From Symbiodinium natans (lineage: Eukaryota > Sar > Dinophyceae > Suessiales > Symbiodiniaceae), in assembly GCA_905221605.1 (NCBI GenBank), contig CAJNDS010002234.1, positions 74,501 through 138,500 on the forward strand: a stretch of DNA of 64,000 nucleotides, read 5' to 3'. The notes beneath the pieces were generated by a model. That model worked only from the letters and a program-made list of their open reading frames with translations, was not told where the DNA came from and searched no databases. Numbering within the stretch: the stretch's first letter is position 1; each line of letters starts with the position of its first letter. The translations under genes were made by a program, and so were the position numbers. Positions 15,701 through 25,758 of the stretch are shown here, piece by piece.

Positions 15701-16600
15701 TGATCAACCACGTACAGCATATACACGGGCATATACACGGTATTCATACACCCAACAGTGTCAGAGGATGTCAAAGGCTGCGCCTCAGCTGGTAGAGCCG
15801 CTTCTCACGCTCTGTGCGAGGCAGGGGGATGCCGGCGCCTGATGGCCATGGATCATCTCGAAGGCGGAGCTGATCCGTATCCTACGAAACCCTACAAAAT
15901 CCCACGGAATCCTACGGAATCCGAGAAAGCTTCAAACGACTACGCCGATCGCAGCTGTAACTTCTGGGCTGCCGGCCCTCGGTCTCGGGCTCTTCCTCCT
16001 CCTCGCGAGACATCATTGGCAGTAGCTACGAAACGCCGGTGGGTGACCATTGCCAAGACATGGAAACTGGAGCCCCTAAAGAGGCACTCTGGCCGACTCC
16101 TGCGCCTTTCGCTTCAGACTGGTACCGCTAATCTCACCACCAGTGGCCGCACCACCTGACTTTCCAAGGCTGCCATTGTGGCTTGGATGCAATGGACCAA
16201 ATGGACCTCGCGCCTGGCTTTCCGGCAAGGATCTGCTTGCCTTGCTGCGCAGCATTGGCCTGGACTGTCAATCGTTGTCAGCCAATGGAGTCAGAGGTGT
16301 TCATAGTCTTCGACTGACACAGCTGGCAGACACGAGCACGCTCGTTAATGCGTGAGTCCTCTGGCCTTTGGGGCCGCGTCCGCGTCCTCCGTGAGGTTCT
16401 GGATGAGCTTGCTCATCCTAGGATTCGGGAGCCCGCGCCGCAGCGACAATCCAGAAAGCTAACACCAGTTCGCAGCAACTGACACCAGCATCACCAGCCA
16501 TCTCGGACGCAGAGGTAAGGTCATCACTCCGTCTGCTGCTCGAGGCCACTGCTGGTCTTGGCACCTACCTGAGGTCATGAGGCCTGCTGAATTTCATGAA
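15701..16600. other. Interval between SYF2 and cyclophilin, nothing identified
   Basis: Several short open frames occur on both strands, none with recognisable motifs. A short imperfect series of ATCCTACGRAA-type units lies at about 15875-15930. The cyclophilin 3' end or its UTR may extend into the upper part of this interval. Confidence 0.4.
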
Positions 16601-16604
16601 GCAC

Positions 16605-18059
16605 AACAATGGGACATAACTTGCATCTGCGGCCTCCCCACAGCCAACAATAGTGCAAGCCACTCGCGGCCGCTCGTCACGATCCTCAGAAGGACAATAG
16701 CAACATCAAGGGCCCTTGCCCAGACACTGATTGCCCTGCTTGCGATGCTAGGCCCGCATCCGTGGGAACTGCTGAGATTGCTCGGATGACGTCCATGCCC
16801 TCTACCACCTGCCAACATCATGCTCGTGACCAAGCAAGCTTCTGTCTACGTAACCAAGCCCGTGCCTGCCCAAAGGCTATGTGTTTGTTGTCAAGCTGTA
16901 CGCTCCGCCTGGCGGTAGTTAAAGCGAGAAGAGAAAAACATCCCAGGCACATGTGGGGCACTTCAGTGTGATGAAGAACTGGGAGCCATTGCTGTTTCGG
17001 CCTCAAGCAGTACAACAGTGCCAAAAACAGTTCCCAACTAGCACTCAAAAGCACCGAGGCACCCTTGTTGGCCATGCTAACCACTCCAGCCTGTCGAGAA
17101 ATCAAAAAATGCTGTTTCAGAAGCTACAGTACCTGAAGCTGCCCCATCAGACAGCTTCCCACAGATATTGCCTGCGTGTGGCGGCGAACAAAGTCTTCAT
17201 CATTGAACGTGCCACCATAGATGCTCTCGCCTCCTTGGGAACAGGAAGGCATGGCTGCAGGATGTCCATGTATGTCACATGGCTGCTGCACCGGCGTCGC
17301 GTCCATATTGTGTTGCTGCTAAACTATTGGCACACAGAGGAACGAGAAGCAAAGCATCAGCGGCGCGCAAATCCGATCGAAGCCGAAATCCAATACCCGA
17401 TGATCTGTCTGTGAAGCATAGTGGCCCGAACAGATGACACCACATCCATGGAATCCTCAGCCCCATGCCATCACCGTTGTTGAACTGAAAGTCTCCAGAC
17501 TGGATCATAAAGTTCTTAACCTCAAAGCACACATGCGCATTTCATGCTTCGATGGCACCATTGTCCAATATATATAAGTGACCATTGGCTTCCAAATTCA
17601 GTCCCTGGACATGACCTGACCTAGCAGACTATTCCCCAACGTGCTGTTTCAGGCCGACACGGATCGGAAGAACTGGCATCCTTCGTAGCAAAGCTTCTTC
17701 CTGGTAGTTCGGCCAAGGCCTTACAACATGCAAAGTGCAAAAAAACCTCAACACCGAAGTATCGCTTTTCCGCTTCGCGGCAAGGCTCGCGCCATACTCG
17801 CCAGTGCAGAGGGCTCGAAAGTTTTCTGCTGTCCTGCCATGATGACGAAAGCAGTTCCACCCTAACATTGGCAGTTTGTGACGGCCTAGGTGTCACATCG
17901 GCAAACAGCTCAATAATCACCCGGCCACCTGCCATCATCAATGAACGGGCACCGTCAATCGATGGGCACGTCTGCCCAGACCCACACCGCAACTGCGCAA
18001 ACCCCTTGGCCTGTTCGACTGCCGATGGCAATATCCAGGTAGACTCTGGGGTTCTTCCC
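16605..18059 (-). CDS. Cyclophilin-type peptidyl-prolyl cis-trans isomerase
   Basis: Catalyses cis-trans isomerisation of Xaa-Pro bonds. Exons follow the canonical cyclophilin order on the minus strand: KNPRVYLDIAIGS (18019-18059), GRVIIELFADVTP (about 17888-17928), TAENFRALCTGEYG (about 17795-17835), KKLCYEGCQFFRSV (about 17655-17700), FMIQSGDFQFNNGDGMG (about 17460-17515), GESIYGGTFNDEDF (about 17195-17240), GVVSMANKG (about 17065-17095), NSNGSQFFITLKCPT (about 16965-17005), LDNKHIAFGQ (about 16873-16905), VVEGMDVIRAISAV (about 16775-16820) and ACTIVGCGEA (about 16625-16655). The catalytic Arg (FFR), the FM-Q segment, the QFF phenylalanine and the KH histidine are present. The usual FHR reads FFR, the usual QGGDF reads QSGDF, and the cyclosporin-contact Trp appears absent. 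There are about eleven exons. N- and C-terminal extensions cannot be excluded. Subcellular location is unknown; no signal peptide was found. Confidence 0.9.
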
Positions 18060-19588
18060 TGCAAACACAAGCTGGATGTGAACTGCAAAAAATGCCACAC
18101 TATTCTGACTGCCTCGGCCCATTTTTGGTCCCACTTTGTGACGCTACAGCCCAGCAAGCGCTGTCTCAGTTTTGGAGCATAAGGACTCGTTTGGAGTCAC
18201 CGGTCAGTTTGCAACCAAAGTCTCTCCAACGCTGCTTGCAGATTTGACCGAAACAGTGCATGATGGCACAACTGCTTCATAATGGCATGAAGGGACTTGA
18301 ACCAAAAACGCTGCCAAAAGACGCTCTGCACTTGAACCCTGGTGGTCATTCTGAACATTTCTTGAACCCGGACCACGAGAGACAGATGTGTAGGTAGGTG
18401 AATGCTACGGCTGCTGCATCAGCAAACTTGGCAGCCCCTTGCTCTTGCCAAAGCAGTTCCGCATTCTACCACTGACAAGAAGCTTCTGCGCAACGCCATG
18501 GGGCTTCGGAAACACAAGCAGAGAGTTCACGCAAACTTAGGGTCCGAAAACGCTCAGCCAAAAGAAGTTCTCAAAGCAAGCGTTTTATCAGGTAGCCGAT
18601 GAACAAATCTCGGAGCTTGGGATGGCTGCCGGATACAACGCGCCTCGAAAGCCACATGCCCGCTGCCAATTTTGCGAGTGCGCATTTAGGGCATAAGCAT
18701 AAGATCAAAACACCCTCAAAAGTGTGTAATCTGTTTGGATCCAGCATGAAAATTTGCCAGTACTTATTGGATGGCGCTGAGTACCGTTTGTCACTAAATC
18801 ACAGCGTTTGCGACATGTACCGAGATGTTGAGATGCACACGTAGAAAGCTGGCAGCAAGAACACGTCAAGCTTACAAACCAGACTATTTGTACCTGTTTC
18901 GACCGGAGCCGAAGCGTCAAGCATGTGCCGCATTCCTCATCAGCTCAGCTCGTGCAGAGGGTGACTTGCAGAGGCAGTCAAGCAGCCTGGATGCACTGGG
19001 AGATACCGGCCTCTGCTACAAGGTAGTGGTCTGTACTCGTAAGGAGGCGCCTTGTGCCCCAAGCGGCTTGGCAGTGCTGCATGGGGGCCAGGTTGGCAGT
19101 GATTGGGAAACGGCCCGGGCGTTTGCCACATGACACTAGCGGCACTAGCGAAGCTATAAAGTCCTGTGCCAGCACTGCAGGGACTCGGAAATGGACCGGC
19201 GTCAGGTACTCTGGCAGGCTCGGGGGCAGCGACTGCACACCCAACAGATCCCCGAAATGGCCACAGCCGGGATCTGCGCCCACTACGCCATGTGCATAAA
19301 GGCCAGACTCGGCCAGACGGTGCCAACCTCATGCTATGGCCAAGGCAACTGTGGCCCCCCAAGCTATGGCCCCAAAGGATCGTCCTGCCATTCATTTGGC
19401 GTCACAAGGCATAGCAGCGTGCAGGGAAAGCCAGACAACAGACACTCCTCAATGGTTTGTCGGGAAAGAACTTGGCCAAAGTGCAGGCAGCGGCAGGCGA
19501 TGTACGTGGTAGCGGCATCAGCAACTCGAGCGCAGCCACCAAGCATGATCAATATGGTCGAGCTCGCAGAGCACGTTCGTCTGGAGCA
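18060..19588. other. Intergenic interval upstream of the cyclophilin gene
   Basis: No supported gene. Open frames exist on both strands between about 18.9 and 19.55 kb but overlap each other and show no motif. This interval joins the last minus-strand host gene to the start of the duplicated 5.8-kb unit. Confidence 0.4.
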
Positions 19589-19976
19589 TTTTTTTTTTGG
19601 ACTGGCGCCCCTTTACTACATCAGTAGCACAGTAGGCCGGTCTTGTTGGGCTCGACGTAACGGGTGAAACGAAGTCAGCGCGCGCAAACCACCAAGAACA
19701 CCACGCAACCACCCAAAAAACAAGAAAACAGAAGCAACAAACCAAGCAAAGGCGCCGAACTACTAGGAAACCCCACGCACTCAGTACTCGAAGTCGTCGT
19801 TGAAGTCCCGGTGCAATCATACAGCACTGAGCAAGCGGGGAGTCGCAAATTGCGACACTGCCAGATCTTCAAAATCACCATCATGTAGCTACTGGTGCGA
19901 CGTCATTCGGCTCGAACCAAGGTCATCATCGATAGTCAGGCTCCAGTGCTCGTCTTCAAGGACACATCACGGACCC

Positions 19977-21960
19977 GCATTGGCAAAGGGATGGTACAGG
20001 TCAGACTCCCCAAAGGAGAGGAAAGACGTGCGCATGCCCCATGGTGGTCAGCCAGTGGGGACTTAGCAGAAAGAACAATCAAGGCAAGACCGGCCCAGGG
20101 CACTCCATGGTGGTCAGCCAGTGGAGCAGCCCCGAGCGGAAGGTTCACCTCTCACCCTGGCTTGCAGCTGCGCCCACCCAGATAGATGTCCGCGCACAAG
20201 CACAGTCTCAGCAGACAGCCAAAGCGGAGGCCACACACGCAAGCCCGAAAGCTCGCCGGGGTTTCGGGGACCGCAATCTGGCAGGCAAAGGTCCCTCCAG
20301 AGTCCAAGCCAATAAGATACGTCGGCAGGGAGATGTGAGGGCTCACATCACTTTGGCAGCCTGCAAGAGCGCTAAGATCTCCGTGGTATACACAGCTTTC
20401 GTCCAGGCGATGCCGTCAGGTAGCATCCAGGCGGGCGAAGATCCTGCCTGTCCTGCCACAAGCCAAGCACAGACGACGATGACCCTTTTGAAGGCCAAGT
20501 TATTCCACAGGTATTCGATATCTCCAGGCCAAGGCAGTAGGTGCCTATTCTCCACGTAGAAGTGCCCGCAGCCTGGGAGAGGCAGCACCGCCGCATTGGT
20601 CTCTCCAGAGTCGATTCGGCCGTCAGGATCCCGCACCCGTCGTCAAGGACAGATAACAAGCCCGCAGTGGCAAAGGTGTGTGACAGGTCAAACTCCCCAA
20701 GGAGAGGAAAGACGTGCGTATGCCCCATGGTGGTCAGCCAGTGGGGACTTAACAGCAAGAACAATCGAGGCAAGACCAGCCCAGCGCACTCCATGGTGGT
20801 CAGCCAGTGGAGCAGCCCCGAGCGACAGGTCCCCCGCTCACCCTGGCTTGCAGCTGCGCCCACCTGGAAAGATGTCCGCGTGCAAGCAATGTCTCAACAG
20901 ACAGCCAGAGGAGAGGCCACACACGCAAGCCCGAAAGCTCGGTCTCGGAGACTGCACTTTGGTAAGCAGTGGTCCCTCCAGAGCCAAAGCCAATAAGGTA
21001 CGTCGGCAAGGAGATGTGAGGGCTCACATCACTTTTGGCAGCCTGCAAGAGCCCAAGATCTGCATGGTATACACAGCGTTCGTTTAGGTGGCGCCGTCAG
21101 GTAGCATCCAAGCGAGCGGAGAGCCAGCCAGCCCTGCCACAGGCCAAGCATAGGCGATGATGCGTGGGTGTATATTCTTCAGACATAAATGCCCGCAACC
21201 TGGGAGAAGCAGCACCACTGCATTGGCCTCTCCAGAGTCGTCCTTCGGCCGAGATACCACAAAGGGGAGGATCGCATTGCCATGACTCACTATGAGTCAA
21301 GCGTTGTATCGTCCCGTGATGAGCGGAGGGGCAACCAGTGTGGGCGGCTGCTGGGTCTCAAAGCCGAGGGGTTTTTGCAGTGCCATAGCACAGAAAGGGC
21401 AACCTATCCGGTCAAAGAGGGGCGGAGGAGAGGAAGACTGGGCAGTCTTACCTTGGACATGACCGATGAACAATCAAGGCAAGACCAGCCCAGAGTACTC
21501 CATGGGGGCCAGCCAGTGGTACAGCCCCGGGCGAGAGGCACTCACTCCACTAGGCTCACCGCATCGCCCGCCCAGAAGGGTGTTCCCGTCCCGACAAGTT
21601 ACATCAACCAGCCAGAAGGGAGGTCAATGCGCGTCAGTAGCGACCGGTTCTACTGGGAGAAACGCCAGTCCCTGCACAGAGCGGAGCAGTGGACATCAGG
21701 GTTTGCCAATGTTGCACGAATCCTTACTTCCACAAGGCAAGAGGAAACGGCAGGGTCAACTACAAGGGCCGAGGGCTCAGGCACCTTGAATTTGTACACC
21801 TCACCACAGTCGCCGAGGCAGGTTGGGGTGCCATGGAAACTTCCTATTACAAGCGTCCGTGCGCCCCATGGTGGTCAACCACTGGGGACTTACAAGTGAG
21901 CACTGCGGACCAGCCCAGGTTCCCCGTGGTGGCCGGCCATTGGGGCAGCCGCGAGCCGCA
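19977..21960. repeat. Nested 0.69-kb tandem repeats in copy 1
   Basis: At least two clear units (about 19977-20664 and 20665-21180) and a diverged third (about 21290-21960). Each carries two copies of CCATGGTGGTCAGCCAGTGG or a near variant about 60 bases apart, for example near 20038, 20104, 20724 and 20790, with weaker copies near 21499 and 21866. Units share GGAGAGGAAAGACGTGCG, GCCTGCAAGAG and TCAGGTAGCATCCA blocks in the same order. Short frames on both strands are preserved between units, so coding by either strand cannot be decided. On the minus strand a segment reading LPGCGH and AWMLPDG recurs in both units. Confidence 0.8.
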
Positions 21961-22195
21961 GCCAAGAGCAGCAGGCTCCCTGGAGGCTCCCATTACGGAA
22001 GCCATTGAGTAGCGACAGCTACCAATGGTCCCACCCATGTGAGGGATTATTGCCAAGGGCCTTCCCAGTCAGGGCGTCGTGGGCGGTGGCCTGCAGAGAC
22101 AGTATGGGCCCGTCCTCCTGATACTTGTGGCAACTCCTCCTCGCTAACCCCCCACTCAGGGATGCCAGTTGGGATGGAGCCCCCTATGTGCCGTT

Positions 22196-23359
22196 TCATT
22201 GAGGCTTGTGCTGCCTGCCACATCGTCCGGATGGCATCCTGTATTTGCCGATATTGCACCACACCTTCGTCCCGATACTGAAAGGGGAAGGTGGTAGCTC
22301 CTTGGGAGTGCCATGGCAGCACGGCTTGAACCAGAAGCTGTTGAGTTGCTGCTTAGTTGGATGCTTGGATCTTGCGAGCCCCTTGAGGGCAGCCCAATGA
22401 GCAGTGGCAGCATCATACCACGCATTCCTGGAACGGGGTCCGTGCCTATTAGGTGTTGTGCTGAGCCCTTTCCAATGCTCATCGTCAATGACCGGCAGCC
22501 GAAAAGGAGCAGCGACGTCCACTTCTCGCAAGGCCGCTAGGTCAGTAGTTCGCAGTTCAGAGAAACGCCAATCGTGCACCTGCGCCTCTGATTCGTCCGC
22601 TTCCTCTGCCAGGTCCTCCATCGATGCGGGGGACACAGGTTCCGTGCCGGAAGAGGCACTGTACACATCCGGCGAGGTTTGGACCTCGTTCACGCCCGTG
22701 GTTTCGAGACGGGGCGAGGCAAGTAGGCTTTCCAAGGGCAGCACACGCCGAAGGAAAACAGCCATCCGAGCAGTGGTGTCGGGCCATTCCAAGTTATAGA
22801 CGGACCAAAAGTGCTCAAGGTCCTGATTGGCCACCGAGGCTGCTAGGGCGAGCCTGATGGCCTCAAGAAAATGGGCAGGGGGCAACTCCGGCTTAAACTC
22901 TTGGTACTGGCGCTGCCCAAGCGCTTGTGAGCCCTGCAGCGAAATTCCAAGGAACGCATTCAGGCTAGGCTGCTGTGCGAGCCGGGCCGCTTCCATATCC
23001 GTGTGTTTGGCGGCCGCCGCCCATGCCTGCAAGGCCTCCTGGGACACCTGCCCACTGACCTGAGGGAGTCCGCTACTCGGGTCCACCGTGTACTTGGTTG
23101 TAGGGCATGTACGCATCCGATAAGCGCGGCCGGCAAGGAAAGCCACCATGGCCGCTGGCGGCACGTTGACCTGGAGGTCAGTAATCCTGTGGTCGGATTC
23201 GGGAAAGCCCACAACAATGGGCAGTCCGGCAGTGCGCTCCAGGGGGCCTTTTTGGTGGGATTCAAATGCGAGCAGGAGCGCACCCAGCCAATAATCCGGG
23301 TCAGCGTAGCACATCGTGGCCGGAAAGCTGGCGTTGATGACGCTCGGCATATCCGCCAC
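22196..23359 (-). CDS. Unknown protein, C-terminal part of repeat-unit ORF (copy 1)
   Basis: A 387-codon minus-strand frame that is almost certainly real coding sequence: balanced composition, no low complexity, and preserved in copy 2. Features: an Ala-rich helical part (EALQAWAAAAKHTDMEAARL), an acidic Ser-rich stretch (SPASMEDLAEEADESEAQVH) and a Trp-containing basic part (RNAWYDAATAHWAALKGLA). I recognise no domain. The frame was continuous with 23381-23996 until a 2-base loss at about 23380. It lies in a repeat unit with a poly-A end, so it may be the protein of a mobile element or a captured host gene. Confidence 0.6.
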   Translation of the reverse strand: MADMPSVINASFPATMCYADPDYWLGALLLAFESHQKGPLERTAGLPIVVGFPESDHRITDLQVNVPPAAMVAFLAGRAYRMRTCPTTKYTVDPSSGLPQVSGQVSQEALQAWAAAAKHTDMEAARLAQQPSLNAFLGISLQGSQALGQRQYQEFKPELPPAHFLEAIRLALAASVANQDLEHFWSVYNLEWPDTTARMAVFLRRVLPLESLLASPRLETTGVNEVQTSPDVYSASSGTEPVSPASMEDLAEEADESEAQVHDWRFSELRTTDLAALREVDVAAPFRLPVIDDEHWKGLSTTPNRHGPRSRNAWYDAATAHWAALKGLARSKHPTKQQLNSFWFKPCCHGTPKELPPSPFSIGTKVWCNIGKYRMPSGRCGRQHKPQ

Positions 23360-23380
23360 CGCGAAGAAAAGATCCGCAAT

Positions 23381-23996
23381 ACTGGGCAGTGGTCAGGAAC
23401 CCATACCCTACCAGGGACTCCGAGAGTCTTGCTTTATCTAACTGCGGAACCGGGCAAGCCAACATATTCGCAAGGTCAACATGTTGCAGCGCTCCCGACA
23501 ACCGAAGGCATTGCGCAATGATGGGGTCGTAGATCTTCAGATAAGACGCCGGGAAAGTCTCAGGCAGATGAAGAAGGGTGTCTGCGATTTTTATCAACGC
23601 GTCCGCATCCTGTAGCTGGTGTGGTAAGCCATTTAACAACTCTTCATAGGTCCTGTATGCACGAAGCTGCTGGCAATGCGTCGTGAGATGATTCGAGTCA
23701 CGCAGGCTCATGTAGGGTCTAGGCTTGACATTCTTCCCAAAGTGATGTCCTGCTAGGAGTGCACGCCACATGAGCCCACAGACCGATGTTGTGTTGCCCT
23801 GCATTGGGGGCGTATTGGCTGAGGTGCTGGGATCGCGAGTGGTGCTGGGTTCGCTTGGCCCTCTCGGCTTGGCTTTTGGCGGTTCCAGCGGCTCTTGAGA
23901 ACCGTCGTGATCCTGTGCGAGGGGCCGACTTTCCTTGCGGACATGGGCAATGGGCACCTGCCCAGCAGCGATGGGGGTCAAGCCAGGGGGAGGCAC
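23381..23996 (-). pseudogene. N-terminal part of the same repeat-unit ORF, cut by a 2-base deletion
   Basis: Minus-strand frame with a Pro/Lys-rich start (about PPKAKPRGPSEPSTTRDPS) followed by a folded-looking region including RTYEELLNGLPHQLQDADAL and PETFPASYLKIYDPIIAQCL. Copy 2 reads through the junction into the following segment; copy 1 lacks two bases (TA) near 23380 and shifts frame. No family recognised. The break marks copy 1 as non-functional for this protein unless the frame is restored by splicing. Confidence 0.6.
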
Positions 23997-24538
23997 AGGG
24001 AGATCTGCGATAGGCTCTGCTCATCCAGGTGAGGTGGGTCCTTCGGGGGCTTGGCGCAAGGGGACCGAGATGCATCGACGTCCCTGGCTCGCTCCGGAGA
24101 TGCAGTACGTGGTGGCCGGGTTCTGGGGCTAGGGGGACGACGTACTCCCGGCGGTGGGTCCCTAATGTTGCCGCTACGGCGGGGAGGGGCCGATGGGGTA
24201 CCGCCTCCTCCCAACGCCAAACGCCTCCATCAGCAGGAGTCGTCACACGGAACAAGCGGCCAACTGAGGGTCTGCGATGGTTGCCTCCGTATCAGGGTTC
24301 CGACACATCACGACCGGGATGCGGCGGCGGACTGACCGCAGCAGCAACAAAGCTCCTGGCAGCCTTGGGCCCAGGCCTGGTCCATGGCGTGGTCCATCTC
24401 CCGCCACGAGGCGGCCCTGCCATAGATTCGCACGGGGCAGGAGATTGCTTTGGTGTCGATGCAACCACTCCTGAGACAACCCCCTCATCGAGGCTGGTAC
24501 TACTCGCGGGCACAGGGCTGTTTCCCGAAGAGTCCACA

Positions 24539-25342
24539 TCAATCGCAGTGTCCGAATTTGCCCGTTCGAACGGGCAGGAGGCGAAGGCCTTGGGGGGCTT
24601 GCTGGATCCCGGCTTTATGCTCAAAAGCCGGGTCTGTGTGCCGGGCAGGTCCGCGCTTGGGCGGCATCCTAATCTTCGTATCCCCTAGCAAATGGGTGAG
24701 GTATTTAGCCACCCCGTCCCCTTCCCGCACCGGTTGAAAGGGGACACAGTACACTGCACTGGGCAAGGGCTCCAGGACGAAGCCACTCGCTTGCAGACTG
24801 GCGATCGTGCCAGAGTAGGAGTTGGACGTGTAGAAGGGAGATTCCCAGCCTTCGGTCCGGAGCGTTCCGTAAAGGACCTCGCGTGTCTCTCCCCAGGTAG
24901 CCTTCAGTGCCCACGCCTGGTCCAGGGGTGGCGTACCGAAGAGGTCCAGCCCAACCTTGCACTCCACGGGCAACACAATGCTTGCCACCTTACGTTCGCG
25001 GAAGGCTTGCTTGTGTGATTCCCTTGCAATGCCGGGGCCATCCATGCTCCACAGGCTGGCTTGTGTGCGCAGGTACTCGGGGCAATCAAGGAGTCTCCCC
25101 GTGGCACAGGCCGCCATTTGGAAGCATGCGCCTATTCCATCGGAGTAATGCGGTGCAACAAAAACAAGCGGCCCCAACCCCCTAGTAAAGGAGGAGGTGG
25201 CCCGGGCAAAGCCCGCCTCGCTGTTGAACAGGAAACCGGAGGCTCGACATGTAACGAAAACACAGACACCATGAGTGGGGCCAGTGGAGCAGGCGGTGGT
25301 GATAGCGCTGAAGAAGCGTTTCAAAGCCGCAATGTGTTTCAT
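24539..25342 (-). CDS. Unknown protein at the minus-strand 5' end of copy 1
   Basis: A 267-codon minus-strand frame with good protein character: FVAPHYSDGIGACFQMAACA, CPEYLRTQASLWSMDGPG, KVASIVLPVECKVGLDLFG and AWALKATWGETREVLYG. No domain recognised. In copy 2 only fragments survive (29588-30130), with the first half lost. It may be a separate upstream exon of the same product as 22196-23996 or a second protein of the unit. No nuclease, transposase or polymerase motif was seen. Confidence 0.55.
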   Translation of the reverse strand: MKHIAALKRFFSAITTACSTGPTHGVCVFVTCRASGFLFNSEAGFARATSSFTRGLGPLVFVAPHYSDGIGACFQMAACATGRLLDCPEYLRTQASLWSMDGPGIARESHKQAFRERKVASIVLPVECKVGLDLFGTPPLDQAWALKATWGETREVLYGTLRTEGWESPFYTSNSYSGTIASLQASGFVLEPLPSAVYCVPFQPVREGDGVAKYLTHLLGDTKIRMPPKRGPARHTDPAFEHKAGIQQAPQGLRLLPVRTGKFGHCD

Positions 25343-25758
25343 AAGGAAGGTCCGAAATGCTACAAGACTCCATGTTTTTTTTTTTGGACTGGCGCCCCTT
25401 TACTACATCAGTAGCACAGTAGGCCGGTCTTGTTGGGCTCGACGTAACGGGTGAAACGAAGTCAGCGCGCGCAAACCACCAAGAACACCACGCAACCACC
25501 CAAAAAACAAGAAAACAGAAGCAACAAACCAAGCAAAGGCGCCGAACTACTACCCCACGCACTCAGTACTCGAAGTCGTCGTTGAAGCCCCGGTGCAATC
25601 ATACAGCACTGAGCAAGCGGGAAGTCGCAAATTGCGACACTGCCAGATCTTCAAAATCACCATCATGTAGCTACTGGTGCGACGTCATTCGGCTCGAACC
25701 AAGGTCATCATCGATAGTCAGGCTCCAGTGCTCGTCTTCAAGGAAAAATCACGGACCC

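Larger units (their letters stand above)
19589..25374 (-). repeat. 5.8-kb repeat unit, copy 1 (poly-A end on minus strand)
   Basis: This segment and the next (25375-30096) are near-identical by eye over most of their length, in the same orientation and directly abutting. Both begin on the plus strand with a T-run (10 T here, 11 T in copy 2) followed by the same GGACTGGCGCCCC sequence. Read on the minus strand, each copy ends in a poly-A tail. Copy 1 is the longer. It holds nested 0.69-kb repeats at 19977-21960 and unknown minus-strand ORFs at 22196-25342. A poly-A-ended retrotransposed unit or processed gene, duplicated in tandem, is the most natural reading; no reverse transcriptase is visible. 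Confidence 0.85.

Noticed and set aside
15770-15860. tRNA-like word GCCTCAGCTGGTAGAGC
   Set aside because: Looks like a D-arm, but no matching acceptor stem, anticodon arm or TTCGAAT T-loop follows at the right distance.
18940-19667. Overlapping frames of about 150 codons on both strands
   Set aside because: Gly/Pro/Arg-rich on one strand and Cys/Ser-rich on the other, with no conserved motif; cannot tell which, if any, is coding.
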